DNA of 46,071 bases from Lachnospiraceae bacterium. Lineage in GTDB: Bacteria; Bacillota; Clostridia; Lachnospirales; Lachnospiraceae. Position 1 is the first letter of the stretch. Every line of letters starts with the position of its first letter. The stretch covers positions 1 to 46,071 of the forward strand of contig JAFLTB010000011.1 of NCBI GenBank assembly GCA_022510605.1, read 5' to 3'. A program made the translations under genes and the position numbers. The notes under the pieces were generated by a model. That model was not told where the DNA came from and made no database searches. It worked only from the letters and a program-made list of their open reading frames with translations. This document shows, in pieces, positions 36,366 through 45,969 of this stretch.

Positions 36366-37259
36366 TCAACTGATGGCTGAAGCCCCAGCGACAATTTCTG
36401 TCAACTCCTGGGTAATCGCTGCCTGGCGGGCGCGATTGTACTGCAAGCCCAGGCTGTCTATCATTTCCTCTGCATTGCTTGTAGCAGAGTCCATCGCCTG
36501 CATTCTGGCACCGTTTTCACTGGCGGCCGCTTCCACCAGAGCACCAAAAATCAAGCTGTTCAAATACAATGGAATAATGTAACCGAGAGTTTCTTCTTCC
36601 TCCGGCTCATAATTCATCAGCGCCACAGCTCCCTTTTTCTCCTCCGGCTCTGCTCCCTCTGACTGCATTTCCTGGATGTCTTCCTCACTGAAAGGAAGCA
36701 TTTTAATGAGGGTAGGAATCTGGGTCACTGTATTCTTAAAAACGGTATATGCCAGATACACTTCGTCGATTTCGCCACTTTCCAGAGCTCCTGACACAGT
36801 TTTTCCAATGGTAACGGCGTCGCCAAATAACGGTTTGTTCATTACCTCGGAAAAGTCTCCTACGCAGGTGTATCCCATGCGCTGTACGGCTTCCAATCCC
36901 TTGCGTCCCACTGGAAAAATAACGGTGTTTTCCGTGTCAAAGTCTCCCTGGGAAATTAATTTTACCACATTGGAATTGTAACCTCCGGCCAGACCACGGT
37001 TGGACGTAATCAATATCACGCCTTTTTTCTTCGGCCCGTCACTGGTCTGAGATGCACGGTAGGGATTGTCTCCGCCGCCGGTGCGGGCAAGCATGCCGGA
37101 CACCGTCTGGTACATTTTATTGAAATACGGCTTCGTCTCCTCGGCACGACCCTTGGCCTTCTGTAACTTTACAGTGGAGACCAGTTTCATTGCCTTGGTT
37201 ATCTGGGAAGTGCTCTGAATACTCGTTCTACGCCTTTTAATATCTCTCATTGAGGCCAT
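36366..37259 (-). CDS. atpG: ATP synthase F1 gamma subunit
   Basis: The rotating shaft of F1, 297 residues. The N-terminal helix MASMRDIKRRRTSIQSTSQITKAM region and the C-terminal helix with NAEEMIDSLGLQYNRARQAAITQELTEI region are the family landmarks, and SNRGLAGGYNSNV marks the Rossmann-like domain. A lysine/acid-rich insertion (around residues 195-215, EEDIQEMQSEGAEPEEKKG) is somewhat longer than in many homologues. It lies 14 bases after atpA. Confidence 0.96.
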   Translation of the reverse strand: MASMRDIKRRRTSIQSTSQITKAMKLVSTVKLQKAKGRAEETKPYFNKMYQTVSGMLARTGGGDNPYRASQTSDGPKKKGVILITSNRGLAGGYNSNVVKLISQGDFDTENTVIFPVGRKGLEAVQRMGYTCVGDFSEVMNKPLFGDAVTIGKTVSGALESGEIDEVYLAYTVFKNTVTQIPTLIKMLPFSEEDIQEMQSEGAEPEEKKGAVALMNYEPEEEETLGYIIPLYLNSLIFGALVEAAASENGARMQAMDSATSNAEEMIDSLGLQYNRARQAAITQELTEIVAGASAIS

Positions 37260-37273
37260 ATCATCACACCTCT

Positions 37274-38788
37274 CTAATTTTCATGCAAAAATGTTTTTTT
37301 GTATTCTTCAATTGCCTGAATCAGTTTTGGCTCTGTGGCATCGCTGATTTCCTTCTCATCGCGGATGGCCGCCATCACCTCGGAATACTTCGTATCCATA
37401 AATTCAAACAGGCCCTTTTCAAAGTTCAGAACATCCTCCACCGGAATATCCAGCAGGTACTGCTTTGTGGCCGCATAAATAATAACGACCTGATACCATA
37501 CCGGCAGTGGCGCATACTGGCCCTGCTTCAAAATCTCACGGATTCTTTCACCCTGGTCTAACTGGCGTTTGGTGTCAGCGTCCAAATCGGAGCCAAACTG
37601 GGAAAAGGCCGCTAACTCACGGTACTGTGCCAGTTCGATACGGATTGGGCCGGCAATTTTTTTCATGGCTTTTATCTGGGCAGAGCCACCTACACGGGAT
37701 ACACTCAGACCCGGATTCACCGCCGGACGGAAACCGGAGTTAAACATTTCTGTTTCCAGATAAATCTGACCATCGGTAATGGAAATTACGTTGGTCGGGA
37801 TGTAAGCCGACACGTCTCCTGCCTGGGTCTCAATAATCGGCAGAGCCGTTAAGGAACCGCCGCCCAGCTTATCCGAAAGTCTCGCCGCACGCTCTAACAG
37901 ACGGGAATGCAGATAGAATACATCACCCGGATATGCCTCACGTCCCGGCGGTCTGCGGAGCAGCAGGGACAAGGTACGGTAAGCCGCCGCATGTTTACTT
38001 AAATCATCGTATACCACCAATACATCTTTGCCGTTCTCCATCCACTCCTCACCGATGGCACAGCCGGCATATGGGGCAATGTACTGCAGCGGAGCCAGCT
38101 CACTGGCCGTAGCTGCTACTACGGTGGTATAGTCCATAGCACCACTTTCCTCCAGAGTCTTCACGATATTGGCAACCGTGGAGGCTTTCTGTCCAATGGC
38201 TACATAAATACAGAGAACATTCTGGTCCTTCTGGTTAATAATCGTGTCAATGGCGATGGCCGTCTTACCTGTCTGACGGTCACCGATAATTAACTCTCGC
38301 TGTCCCCGTCCAATTGGCACCATGGAGTCAATGGCCTTGATACCAGTCTGCAGCGGGGTATCTACGGATTTACGGGAGATAACGCCGGAAGCCACACGCT
38401 CAATCGGGCGAATTTTGTCCGTATTGATTGGGCCTTTACCGTCAATCGGCTGTCCCAGCGCATTTACAACACGGCCCGATAACGCATCGCCTACCGGCAC
38501 CGTGGCAACCCGCCCGGTTGTCTTTACAATATCGCCTTCGTTGATGTTGGACGCATCACCGAGAAGTACCGCACCTACGTTGTCCTCCTCCAGGTTCAGC
38601 ACCATGCCGTATACTTCATTGGGGAACTCCAGAAGTTCTCCCTGCATAGCCTTTTCCAGACCATGAATCCGGGCAATACCATCGGCAACCTGAATGACGG
38701 TTCCTACGTTCGCAACCTCGAACTCCGTACTATATTTCTTTATTTCTTCTTTAATCACTGAACTAATCTCTTCAGGTCTTAAGTTCAT
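37274..38788 (-). CDS. atpA: ATP synthase F1 alpha subunit
   Basis: The regulatory nucleotide-binding subunit, 504 residues. Walker [32 protein letters not shown] and [24 protein letters not shown] are intact. The protein begins [17 protein letters not shown] chose the ATG at 38788, which fits family starts, over the longer open frame to 38827. The ribosome site AAGG is 12 bases away, which is unusually far. A 70-base gap with two hairpins separates it from atpH. Confidence 0.97.
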   Translation of the reverse strand: MNLRPEEISSVIKEEIKKYSTEFEVANVGTVIQVADGIARIHGLEKAMQGELLEFPNEVYGMVLNLEEDNVGAVLLGDASNINEGDIVKTTGRVATVPVGDALSGRVVNALGQPIDGKGPINTDKIRPIERVASGVISRKSVDTPLQTGIKAIDSMVPIGRGQRELIIGDRQTGKTAIAIDTIINQKDQNVLCIYVAIGQKASTVANIVKTLEESGAMDYTTVVAATASELAPLQYIAPYAGCAIGEEWMENGKDVLVVYDDLSKHAAAYRTLSLLLRRPPGREAYPGDVFYLHSRLLERAARLSDKLGGGSLTALPIIETQAGDVSAYIPTNVISITDGQIYLETEMFNSGFRPAVNPGLSVSRVGGSAQIKAMKKIAGPIRIELAQYRELAAFSQFGSDLDADTKRQLDQGERIREILKQGQYAPLPVWYQVVIIYAATKQYLLDIPVEDVLNFEKGLFEFMDTKYSEVMAAIRDEKEISDATEPKLIQAIEEYKKTFLHEN

Positions 38789-38810
38789 GTTTTTCGCACA
38801 CCTTCTTTCC

Positions 38811-38871
38811 AGGAACTGGCCTGTCACAGCCTGTCGTTCCTTTTTGAACCAACTGTCATTAGCTGGACAGT
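38811..38871 (-). other. Two intergenic hairpins between atpH and atpA
   Basis: ACTGTC/GACAGT (38852-38857 with 38866-38871), overlapping the atpH stop region, and AGGAAC/GTTCCT (38811-38816 with 38836-38841). No T run follows, so they are not terminators. They may affect mRNA stability or atpA translation, since atpA has a weak ribosome site. Confidence 0.45.
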
Positions 38872-39410
38872 CTTACCTTACTAAGCTGTCTCGACATCGC
38901 ACCCATTTTGGAGCGAATACTGTTGTCGAGAACACGGTCGCCAATACGAATTACCATACCGCCTAACAGACTTTCATCTATCTGATAGTGGATTTCCAGT
39001 GTCTCGTACTGGGAAACCGCAAGAAGCTTATTCTCCACCTGCTCCTTCTGGCTGTCAGATAAGGGCAGTGGCGTGGAAACGTTCACCACACCAATTTTCA
39101 AATATTCCTTTACCTGCGCTTCAAAATATTCCAACACCGGCAGAAGTTCACGGATGCGTCCCTTGCGCACCAGGACATTCAAAAATCCCATCATCTCCTC
39201 TGACATATCCTTTTTGAACATCTCTTCGAGCATGGAAAGTTTCTTTTCCTGGGACATCTCAGGATGGCACAATACCGATAACAGCTCCGGGTTTTCCCCG
39301 ACTGCCTGCTTTATCACATCTGCCTCATTCCGCAGAAGTTCCAGTTTATCTTCCTCTACTGCAAGTGAAAATAAAGCATCTCCATATACTTTTGAAACTA
39401 ATTTTGCCAT
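38859..39410 (-). CDS. atpH: ATP synthase F1 delta subunit
   Basis: The stator subunit that links F1 alpha to the b stalk, 183 residues. The N-terminal six-helix domain starts [20 protein letters not shown], and the C-terminal part has the typical [23 protein letters not shown]. It overlaps the end of atpF by 13 bases, which suggests coupled translation. Confidence 0.95.
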   Translation of the reverse strand: MAKLVSKVYGDALFSLAVEEDKLELLRNEADVIKQAVGENPELLSVLCHPEMSQEKKLSMLEEMFKKDMSEEMMGFLNVLVRKGRIRELLPVLEYFEAQVKEYLKIGVVNVSTPLPLSDSQKEQVENKLLAVSQYETLEIHYQIDESLLGGMVIRIGDRVLDNSIRSKMGAMSRQLSKVRLSS

Positions 39411-39916
39411 GTGTCATCACCCATTTCTTTCAAGGTCTCGTCAATGAGTTTTGCCTGTGTGGCCTCATCTATGGATTCGGATACAAATTTTCCTGCCATA
39501 AGTGTAGCCACCTGTACCATTTCCTGCTTCATCTCATCCCGTACCTTATCCTTTTCCAGGGCCACTTCCTTTTCTGCCCGCGTCACAATGCGGTGCGCCT
39601 CTTCCTGGGCCTGGGCCACAATCTCATTTTCACGGGACTGTGCCTTTTTCCGGGCCTCGGTCAAAAGGGCGGCAGACTCTTCCTCTACGCCGGCAAGCTT
39701 CGCATCATAGGCCGTCTTCATATCCAGAGCATCCTGTCTGGCAGAAGCAGCTTCGTTTAACTGACTCTGAATGTAATCTTTACGCTTCTGAATCAGCTGT
39801 CTGGCCGGGTTAAACAGAAGATAGGATAAAAGGATAAAGAGAACCAGCATGGCTATCAGTGTAACCCCCGTGTCTACCAGGGTCTGCACGTCTAATCCAA
39901 ATATTCTGTTATCCAC
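39398..39916 (-). CDS. atpF: ATP synthase Fo b subunit
   Basis: The peripheral stalk, 172 residues: one N-terminal membrane helix (VTLIAMLVLFILLSYLLF) and a long charged coiled coil (KRKDYIQSQLNEAASARQDALD...) that reaches delta. It starts with GTG at 39916, eight bases after AGGAGG. It follows atpE by 44 bases. Confidence 0.95.
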   Translation of the reverse strand: MDNRIFGLDVQTLVDTGVTLIAMLVLFILLSYLLFNPARQLIQKRKDYIQSQLNEAASARQDALDMKTAYDAKLAGVEEESAALLTEARKKAQSRENEIVAQAQEEAHRIVTRAEKEVALEKDKVRDEMKQEMVQVATLMAGKFVSESIDEATQAKLIDETLKEMGDDTWQN

Positions 39917-39960
39917 TTATGAATCCTCCTTTCTCATATCTTTTATGAATGGATTTTTCA

Positions 39961-40972
<1,012 letters not shown>

Positions 40973-40976
40973 GCTT

Positions 40977-41360
40977 TCATCTCCTTTCCTTTAATTTTTC
41001 AAACCACGACACAGAGAGTGCCGCGAATTTTCTTCCTAACATGCCAGTAAATACCGTAAAAGGCAAGAGCCACTGGGGTATAAACATACTGCCCGCTAAT
41101 ACTGCCAGTTCCAGAAAACTCCGCAGAATGGACATGATGCGGGCATGGTTCACTGCCTGCTTCCGTGGCAAATCCATCTCGGTTTCCAGACTTCGGTATA
41201 ACTGTATCATCATGCCGGTGGCAGTGAGGCTTCCCACTGCTTCACCAAGCGTATAGGCCAGGGGATTGGATACCCAGAACACGCCCGCCAAAATTACGAT
41301 GCCCGCCAGAATCCAGATGCCGGCAATTACCTGCTTTAGACTAGTCCTGGCTGTCTCCAT
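40977..41360 (-). CDS. atpI: ATP synthase subunit I (AtpI-like)
   Basis: A 127-residue membrane protein with four hydrophobic segments (IAGIWILAGIVILAGVF, PLAYTLGEAVGSLTATGMMI, SFLELAVLAGSMFIP, LLPFTVFTGMLG), typical of AtpI, which helps c-ring assembly. The ATG at 41360 follows GGAG by six bases. It overlaps atpZ by 20 bases and ends four bases before the atpB start. Confidence 0.85.
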   Translation of the reverse strand: METARTSLKQVIAGIWILAGIVILAGVFWVSNPLAYTLGEAVGSLTATGMMIQLYRSLETEMDLPRKQAVNHARIMSILRSFLELAVLAGSMFIPQWLLPFTVFTGMLGRKFAALSVSWFEKLKERR

Positions 41361-41622
41361 GGGTCTCTCCATCCTTTTCTTTAACATAAGAGCTTTCCGG
41401 CTTCTTAAAATACCGCTCTGTTAAAATAAACAGACTGCGAATCGCCGCCAGAATACCGATGAATAACATAATGATAAGCCAGTATCTGGTGCCAAACAAA
41501 CGGTCAATATAATATCCGATTGCCATGCTCATTCCCATACAGGTGAGCATAGCCAATCCAATCTGTAATACCATCGTCAGGGCATGTATAATTTCCCTTT
41601 GATTCTTCTTTTTGTCACGCAT
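41341..41622 (-). CDS. atpZ: AtpZ/AtpI family protein
   Basis: A 93-residue protein with two membrane helices (ALTMVLQIGLAMLTCMGMSMAIGYY region and YWLIIMLFIGILAAIRSLF) separated by the short loop IDRLFGTR, as in AtpZ, and ending in a charged tail. AtpZ with AtpI is known in other bacteria as a cation channel or transporter companion of the ATP synthase. The ATG at 41622 has GGGG eight bases upstream; an ATG at 41628 is too close to the site. It overlaps the proC stop by eight bases. Confidence 0.83.
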   Translation of the reverse strand: MRDKKKNQREIIHALTMVLQIGLAMLTCMGMSMAIGYYIDRLFGTRYWLIIMLFIGILAAIRSLFILTERYFKKPESSYVKEKDGETHGDSQD

Positions 41623-42448
41623 CTGCATTTCCCCTGTCTCTTCCCATAAGGGCGGCTTTCTTTACACAGGCCATCTGTCCTTCTATAATGGCACTGCGCA
41701 GTCCCTTTTCCTCCAATATGCGCACCGCCTCTATGGTAGTCCCTCCTGGGGAGCACACCATATCCTTTAATTCTCCCGGATGCTTTCCAGTCTCTAATAC
41801 CATTTTGGCACTTCCGTATACACTCTGAGCCGCCAGCTGGTACGCCTGTGCCCGGGGCATCCCGTCTGCCACCGCCGCATCCGCCATGGCCTCAATAAAC
41901 ATAAAAACATAGGCCGGGGAACTGCCGCTGACACCGATAACGGTATCCATCAGACTCTCAGGAACCACGGCAACTACACCGAAACTTTCAAAAAGACGGA
42001 TAACTTTCTCCTGCTCGTCCTCTGTGACATTTTCATTAAAACACATACCCGTGGCACCGGCCATGACTAATGCCGGCGTATTTGGCATGGTTCTTACCAG
42101 TTTAAGGTTTTTATCAAAAACTTTTTTACCAAAAATTTTCTCGATATTTGAAATGGTCTGGCCTGCAGCAATGGAAATTACCAGTGTATCTTCAGACACC
42201 CGGTCTGCAATCTCCGGAATGACATTGGCAAACTGATTCGGCTTTACGGACAGAATCAGCACATCGGCCTTTTCTGCCACCTCGCCATTGTCTGTCGTGG
42301 CCTGAACGCCATACTCTTTTTGAATGGCCTCCAAAGCACTGCGGCTGCGGCGGGACACCAGAATATCCTCTTTTTGGTAAAGCCCCTTTTCCAATATTCC
42401 TTTCAGCATGGCCTGGGCCATGTTGCCACATCCAATAAAACCTAACAT
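41615..42448 (-). CDS. proC: Pyrroline-5-carboxylate reductase
   Basis: Last step of proline synthesis, NAD(P)H-dependent, 277 residues. Rossmann motif MLGFIGCGNMAQAML at the N-terminus, VRTMPNTPALVMAGATGMC in the middle, and the dimer/active-site helix VSGSSPAYVFMFIEAMADAAV. The ATG at 42448 has GGAGG five bases upstream. Within the rpiB-proC-atp run it occupies the place held by ywlG-glyA-upp in B. subtilis. Confidence 0.96.
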   Translation of the reverse strand: MLGFIGCGNMAQAMLKGILEKGLYQKEDILVSRRSRSALEAIQKEYGVQATTDNGEVAEKADVLILSVKPNQFANVIPEIADRVSEDTLVISIAAGQTISNIEKIFGKKVFDKNLKLVRTMPNTPALVMAGATGMCFNENVTEDEQEKVIRLFESFGVVAVVPESLMDTVIGVSGSSPAYVFMFIEAMADAAVADGMPRAQAYQLAAQSVYGSAKMVLETGKHPGELKDMVCSPGGTTIEAVRILEEKGLRSAIIEGQMACVKKAALMGRDRGNADA

Positions 42449-42504
42449 TGCTGCCTCCACCCCGAAGCATTTTTCACCAATCATGCTCCGGCCTTCTATC
42501 CATA

Positions 42505-42936
42505 TCAGTCTTCTTCAATCATATCTACCCGGCGGGCATGTCTCTCTGCGCCGGAAAATTCCGTGTCCAAAAAGGTATCGACTATTTTTTCTGCCAGCCC
42601 CGGCCCGATTACCCTGGCCCCAAAAGCCAGAATATTGGCGTCATTGTGAAGTCTGGTGGCCTCTGCGCTGAAACAGTCGCTGCATACTGCCGCACGGATT
42701 CCCTTTACCTTATTGGCCGCAATGGAAATACCAATGCCGGTTCCGCAAATTAAAATCCCTTTGTCACATTCCCCTTCTACAATGGCATGGGCCACTTTTT
42801 TTCCGTAAATGGGATAATCCACCGGCTCGGCATTATAACTGCCGTAATCTTTATAGGCGAGCCCTCTCTCCTCCAGATGTTTCATAATCACCTGCTTCAA
42901 TTCATAACCTGCCTGGTCGCTTCCCAATGCTATCAT
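42505..42936 (-). CDS. rpiB: Ribose-5-phosphate isomerase B / RpiB-LacA/B family
   Basis: Interconverts ribose-5-phosphate and ribulose-5-phosphate; 143 residues. It has the family core: ALGSDQAGYELK, YPIYGKKVAHAI, the catalytic Cys in GILICGTGIGISIAANK, AATRLHNDANILAFGARVIG. The usual His of GSDHAG is Gln here; that His contacts substrate phosphate in E. coli RpiB, so substrate preference may differ. The ATG at 42936 follows GGAGGA. Order tsaC-ywlE-rpiB matches B. subtilis ywlC-ywlE-ywlF. Confidence 0.93.
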   Translation of the reverse strand: MIALGSDQAGYELKQVIMKHLEERGLAYKDYGSYNAEPVDYPIYGKKVAHAIVEGECDKGILICGTGIGISIAANKVKGIRAAVCSDCFSAEATRLHNDANILAFGARVIGPGLAEKIVDTFLDTEFSGAERHARRVDMIEED

Positions 42937-42957
42937 AACTGTCTCCTCCTTGTGCAA

Positions 42958-43416
42958 TCAGTTCCACTCCAGTTTTTTCTTTACTTTATACAACAAATCT
43001 TTTAACTCGACATAGCACTCCTCGTAGGCATCCTCATCCCCGCCGTAGGGGTCTGTCACATCGCCTTCCTCCTCCACAAATTCCTTCAGGGTAAATACAT
43101 TGTCTGTCAGGGAAAAATCCTCCACCAGCTTTACCTTCTCCGTGAAATTCATGGCGATAACCAGGGTTTCTTCATCCACCTGGTCCGGAACAAATTCCTG
43201 AGACACCTGCTCCTCACAGGGGACGGCGTGATTCATCAACACATCCGTCACCTTCATATTTCTCGGTTCCGGGAACAGTACCACCAGTCCCCGGGACTCA
43301 ATGACTTTTGTTTTATCCATCAGAATGCTTTTCATAATCCATTCCGCCATGGGACTTAAATAAACATTCTCCTTACACACAAAGATAATTCTCTGTATGG
43401 TATGGTAATCTGTCAT
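42958..43416 (-). CDS. LMW protein phosphatase (YwlE-like) with degenerate P-loop
   Basis: A 152-residue protein of the low-molecular-weight phosphotyrosine/phosphoarginine phosphatase fold. Position and fold match YwlE, the protein-arginine phosphatase of B. subtilis. The P-loop should read C-x5-R-S; here it is VCKENVYLSPMAEW, so the Cys is kept but the phosphate-binding Arg is Leu and the usual second Cys is Tyr. The general-acid segment is kept as TDPYGG. The codon is unambiguous (TTA). Loss of the Arg should abolish ordinary catalysis, so this may be a binding protein or pseudo-phosphatase. The frame is intact, so it is not a decayed gene. ATG at 43416 after GGAGG. Confidence 0.85.
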   Translation of the reverse strand: MTDYHTIQRIIFVCKENVYLSPMAEWIMKSILMDKTKVIESRGLVVLFPEPRNMKVTDVLMNHAVPCEEQVSQEFVPDQVDEETLVIAMNFTEKVKLVEDFSLTDNVFTLKEFVEEEGDVTDPYGGDEDAYEECYVELKDLLYKVKKKLEWN

Positions 43417-43430
43417 ACAGTTTCCTCCAA

Positions 43431-44483
43431 TCATTTCCCCGGAAGAATTTCCACATGATAGCCCGCCGCCTTTTTCAGCCGGTTCATAATGGCCTCACTG
43501 TCTCTCTCCCCGGAGAAGGTTTCGGAAAAAATGACTTCCACTCCCAGATGGTCAAATGTCCGCAGCGCTCTATAGAGCCCTTTTCCTATGGTGCCCGCTG
43601 TGCGCGAGCCCACGGTGACAACCTGTCCATGCGGATACCGTTCTTTTGTTTCCTCCGCTGCCAGAATCCCAACCTTATCCGCCGGATAGTCCCCGGCCAA
43701 CTGGTTAATCCTCTCTATGACAGTCTCCATCTCTCCTTCAATAATCGTCATGGCCGCTTCCGGCGCATAGTGGCGGTATTTCATTCCCGGCGCCTTCGGT
43801 GGTTCCAGGGAATCCTTCCCCGCCAGCCCGGCGTCCAGTCTCACCTCTCCAATAACCTCTGCTATCATGGCCGAAGTAACCGCTCCCGGCCGGAGTATCA
43901 CTGGCACGGTCTCTGTCAGATCTATAATCGTGGATTCCAATCCAATGCCAACGTTTCCTCCGTCAATAATCAGGTCGATTCTGCCGTCCAAATCCTCCCG
44001 GACGTGTTCTGCCGATGTGGGGCTTGGCCTTCCCGATATGTTGGCGCTTGGGGCTGCTACCGGCACACCGGCGCAGGCAATCAGTTCCCTGGCTCCCGGA
44101 TGCTCCGGCATCCGTATCGCCACCGTATCCAGCCCCCCTGTCGTTTCAAGGGGCACTCTGTCTGTCTTTTCAAATATCAGCGTCATGGGGCCCGGCCAGA
44201 ACGCCTCCATCAGCCGTTTCCCTGTATCGGAAACCTCCCGGACAAGAGGAAATAATTCCTCCTGACTGCTGATGTGAAGAATCAGTGGATTATCACTGGG
44301 ACGCCCCTTGGCCGCATAGATTTTTTCTGCCGCCGACGCAAGCAGTCCATTCCCGCCCAGGCCGTATACCGTCTCCGTGGGAAATGCCACCAGTCCGCCC
44401 CGCCGGAGAATCTCCGCCGCCCGGGCCAGTTCTTTACCCTGATAACCACATTCTCTATCCCATGTAATGTATTGTGTATTCAT
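43431..44483 (-). CDS. tsaC: Threonylcarbamoyl-AMP synthase (Sua5/YwlC type)
   Basis: Makes threonylcarbamoyl-AMP for the t6A modification of ANN-decoding tRNAs. The 350-residue protein is the long Sua5 form: YrdC domain (about 15-205, with VAFPTETVYGLGG, KGRPSDNPLILHI, APSANISGRPSPT and RPGAVTSAMI) and a C-terminal Sua5 domain (about 230-345). The latter is joined by a linker with PKAPGMKYRHYAPEA. AGAGGTAATT precedes the ATG. A promoter lies 22 bases upstream, inside the end of cwlD. Confidence 0.96.
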   Translation of the reverse strand: MNTQYITWDRECGYQGKELARAAEILRRGGLVAFPTETVYGLGGNGLLASAAEKIYAAKGRPSDNPLILHISSQEELFPLVREVSDTGKRLMEAFWPGPMTLIFEKTDRVPLETTGGLDTVAIRMPEHPGARELIACAGVPVAAPSANISGRPSPTSAEHVREDLDGRIDLIIDGGNVGIGLESTIIDLTETVPVILRPGAVTSAMIAEVIGEVRLDAGLAGKDSLEPPKAPGMKYRHYAPEAAMTIIEGEMETVIERINQLAGDYPADKVGILAAEETKERYPHGQVVTVGSRTAGTIGKGLYRALRTFDHLGVEVIFSETFSGERDSEAIMNRLKKAAGYHVEILPGK

Positions 44484-44504
44484 AATTACCTCTCGTACTT
44501 TTCT

Positions 44505-44533
44505 ATCATACCATAATCTGCCTATTTATACAA
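44505..44533 (-). promoter_or_regulatory. Promoter for the tsaC-to-atp run
   Basis: Minus-strand TTGTAT (44528-44533) and TATGAT (44505-44510) with a 17-base spacer, overlapping the last codons of cwlD. No other strong promoter was seen between here and atpC, so tsaC through atpC may be one long unit. Confidence 0.6.
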
Positions 44534-45241
44534 GAAATTTTCAATACCTTCGCAAATCCCCTGAGCCATTTTTTCCTGATAATTTTCGTCACACAACAGA
44601 GTTTCTTCTTCAGGGTTTGATAAAAATCCACACTCCACAATAACAAAGGGACAGGTTACCTTTCTCAGCATGTAATAGCTGTCGTTGGCCTTTTCTACCC
44701 GGTGATTCTCATCTCCGATAATCTCCCGGATGGTGTTTTGCAGGATACCTCCCAGTTTTTTCCCTTCCTCCGAACTGGTATAGTAAAATACCTGCGCTCC
44801 CTTTGTCCCCGCCGAGTAGCTGTTCTGATGGATGCTCACCGCCAGCGCCGGCTTCGCCCCCTCAATAATTGCCACCCGGTTTTTTAAGTCTGCTGCCTTT
44901 TTGGAGGGCTCGTTTCCCTGACACAAAGCTTTGTCCTCCGTCCGGGTCATATGCACCGTATAACCGCTGTCTGCCAGTTTTTTCTCCACCTTTTTGGCAA
45001 TTGCCAGATTGATATCCTTCTCCAGCGTCTTTTTGACTCCCACCTTGCCCGGGTCAAATCCTCCATGCCCCGCATCAATTACTACCACCGCTTTCGTTCC
45101 CTGAGCCGTCATGTTTAACACGGGTATTCTTTCTCTGTTTCCCCAGGCCAGTACAAAAATGACAGCCGCGGTCAAAATCGCACCGCCTGCTGCCATTTGC
45201 TTTCTGTGTTTTCTGAAATTAAATTCTTTGAACCTTTTCAA
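44522..45241 (-). CDS. cwlD: N-acetylmuramoyl-L-alanine amidase (CwlD-like)
   Basis: A zinc-dependent amidase_3 enzyme of 239 residues, with one N-terminal membrane anchor (AAGGAILTAAVIFVLAWG) and the catalytic domain outside. Zinc and catalytic residues are in VVVIDAGHGGFDPG (His), LEKDINLAIA (Glu), VSIHQNSYS (His) and FVIVECGFLSN (Glu). In Bacillus and clostridia CwlD helps form muramic lactam in spore cortex. Length and layout fit that role. It starts at TTG (45241) with GGGGAAG seven bases upstream; that site lies in a hairpin overlapping the previous gene's stop codon. Confidence 0.9.
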   Translation of the reverse strand: MKRFKEFNFRKHRKQMAAGGAILTAAVIFVLAWGNRERIPVLNMTAQGTKAVVVIDAGHGGFDPGKVGVKKTLEKDINLAIAKKVEKKLADSGYTVHMTRTEDKALCQGNEPSKKAADLKNRVAIIEGAKPALAVSIHQNSYSAGTKGAQVFYYTSSEEGKKLGGILQNTIREIIGDENHRVEKANDSYYMLRKVTCPFVIVECGFLSNPEEETLLCDENYQEKMAQGICEGIENFLYK

Positions 45242-45248
45242 ACCGGCA

Positions 45249-45289
45249 CTTCCCCAGTCATTTACTCATCAAAGTATATGATGGGGAAG
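45249..45289 (-). promoter_or_regulatory. Hairpin that covers the cwlD ribosome site
   Basis: CTTCCCCA pairs with TGGGGAAG (45282-45289 with 45249-45256) around a 25-base centre that contains the DUF6033 stop codon (45269-45271) and a small TCAT/ATGA stem. One arm is the cwlD Shine-Dalgarno GGGGAAG. A ribosome finishing DUF6033 would open it. Confidence 0.6.
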
Positions 45290-45964
45290 GTGTCCACTAT
45301 GCACATTATTTCTGGATGCCTCCGCTTCAGTTTCCTTTGCCGCGTCAATCAATGTCTGGATTTCGTCATCATTAAAAACCAGTGTGCCATCTTTTGCATC
45401 CTCCATCTTTTTTTCTAATTTCTCTGCCAGTTCCTCTGTCTTTCTGCGGGAATTTTCCCTGGTTTTTTCAATCTGCTTCTCAGCATTTTCCTGCGCTTTT
45501 TTGCGAAGCTTTTCGTTTAATTTATCTTTACGAACCGTCCGGGCTGTATGCCATATTTTCCCATCTTTATCGATAAACCAGTGGCTGTACTCCGTGGTAA
45601 ATCCCCGGGAAGTCGTAATGCTTTCTCCCAATTTTTCTGCTCGCTCGATATCTTTCATACGCTGGGTATAATATTTTTCTTTTTCCGGATTATTCTGCAT
45701 CTGGGCCAGTATGTCCGGATGGACAGTAAGGGTGCCGACTCTCCGGTCTTTTGATGTAGGTATGCTGTACCCCGTCCCTAATTTCATAGAAGGAACCTTC
45801 TTTTGTAATTTACCAAGATAATCGCTGTTGTCAGTTGCGGCATCCACGTTTTTCTGCGCTGCCGCTGTTTCTTTTGTTTCCTCCTTCTTAGCCGTCTGCT
45901 GTTTTTGTGTTCCATATGCACTCTCGTACACATTGTTATAATTGTTTGTAATCTCCATTGCCAT
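45269..45964 (-). CDS. DUF6033 family protein
   Basis: A 231-residue hydrophilic protein with no signal peptide or membrane segment. The N-terminal part is Gln/Lys/Thr-rich and probably disordered. The conserved middle (LGTGYSIPTSKDRRVGTLTVHP... EKEKYYTQRMKDIERAEKL... EYSHWFIDKDGKIWHTAR) is what I recognise as DUF6033. A long Lys/Glu coiled coil follows (about 150-205). The function is unknown. The ATG at 45964 follows GGAGG by five bases; that site is the end of repeat copy B. A longer frame upstream to 46066 is only the repeat being translated. It is upstream of cwlD and probably translationally coupled to it. Confidence 0.75.
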   Translation of the reverse strand: MAMEITNNYNNVYESAYGTQKQQTAKKEETKETAAAQKNVDAATDNSDYLGKLQKKVPSMKLGTGYSIPTSKDRRVGTLTVHPDILAQMQNNPEKEKYYTQRMKDIERAEKLGESITTSRGFTTEYSHWFIDKDGKIWHTARTVRKDKLNEKLRKKAQENAEKQIEKTRENSRRKTEELAEKLEKKMEDAKDGTLVFNDDEIQTLIDAAKETEAEASRNNVHSGHLPHHIL

Positions 45965-45969
45965 AATAA

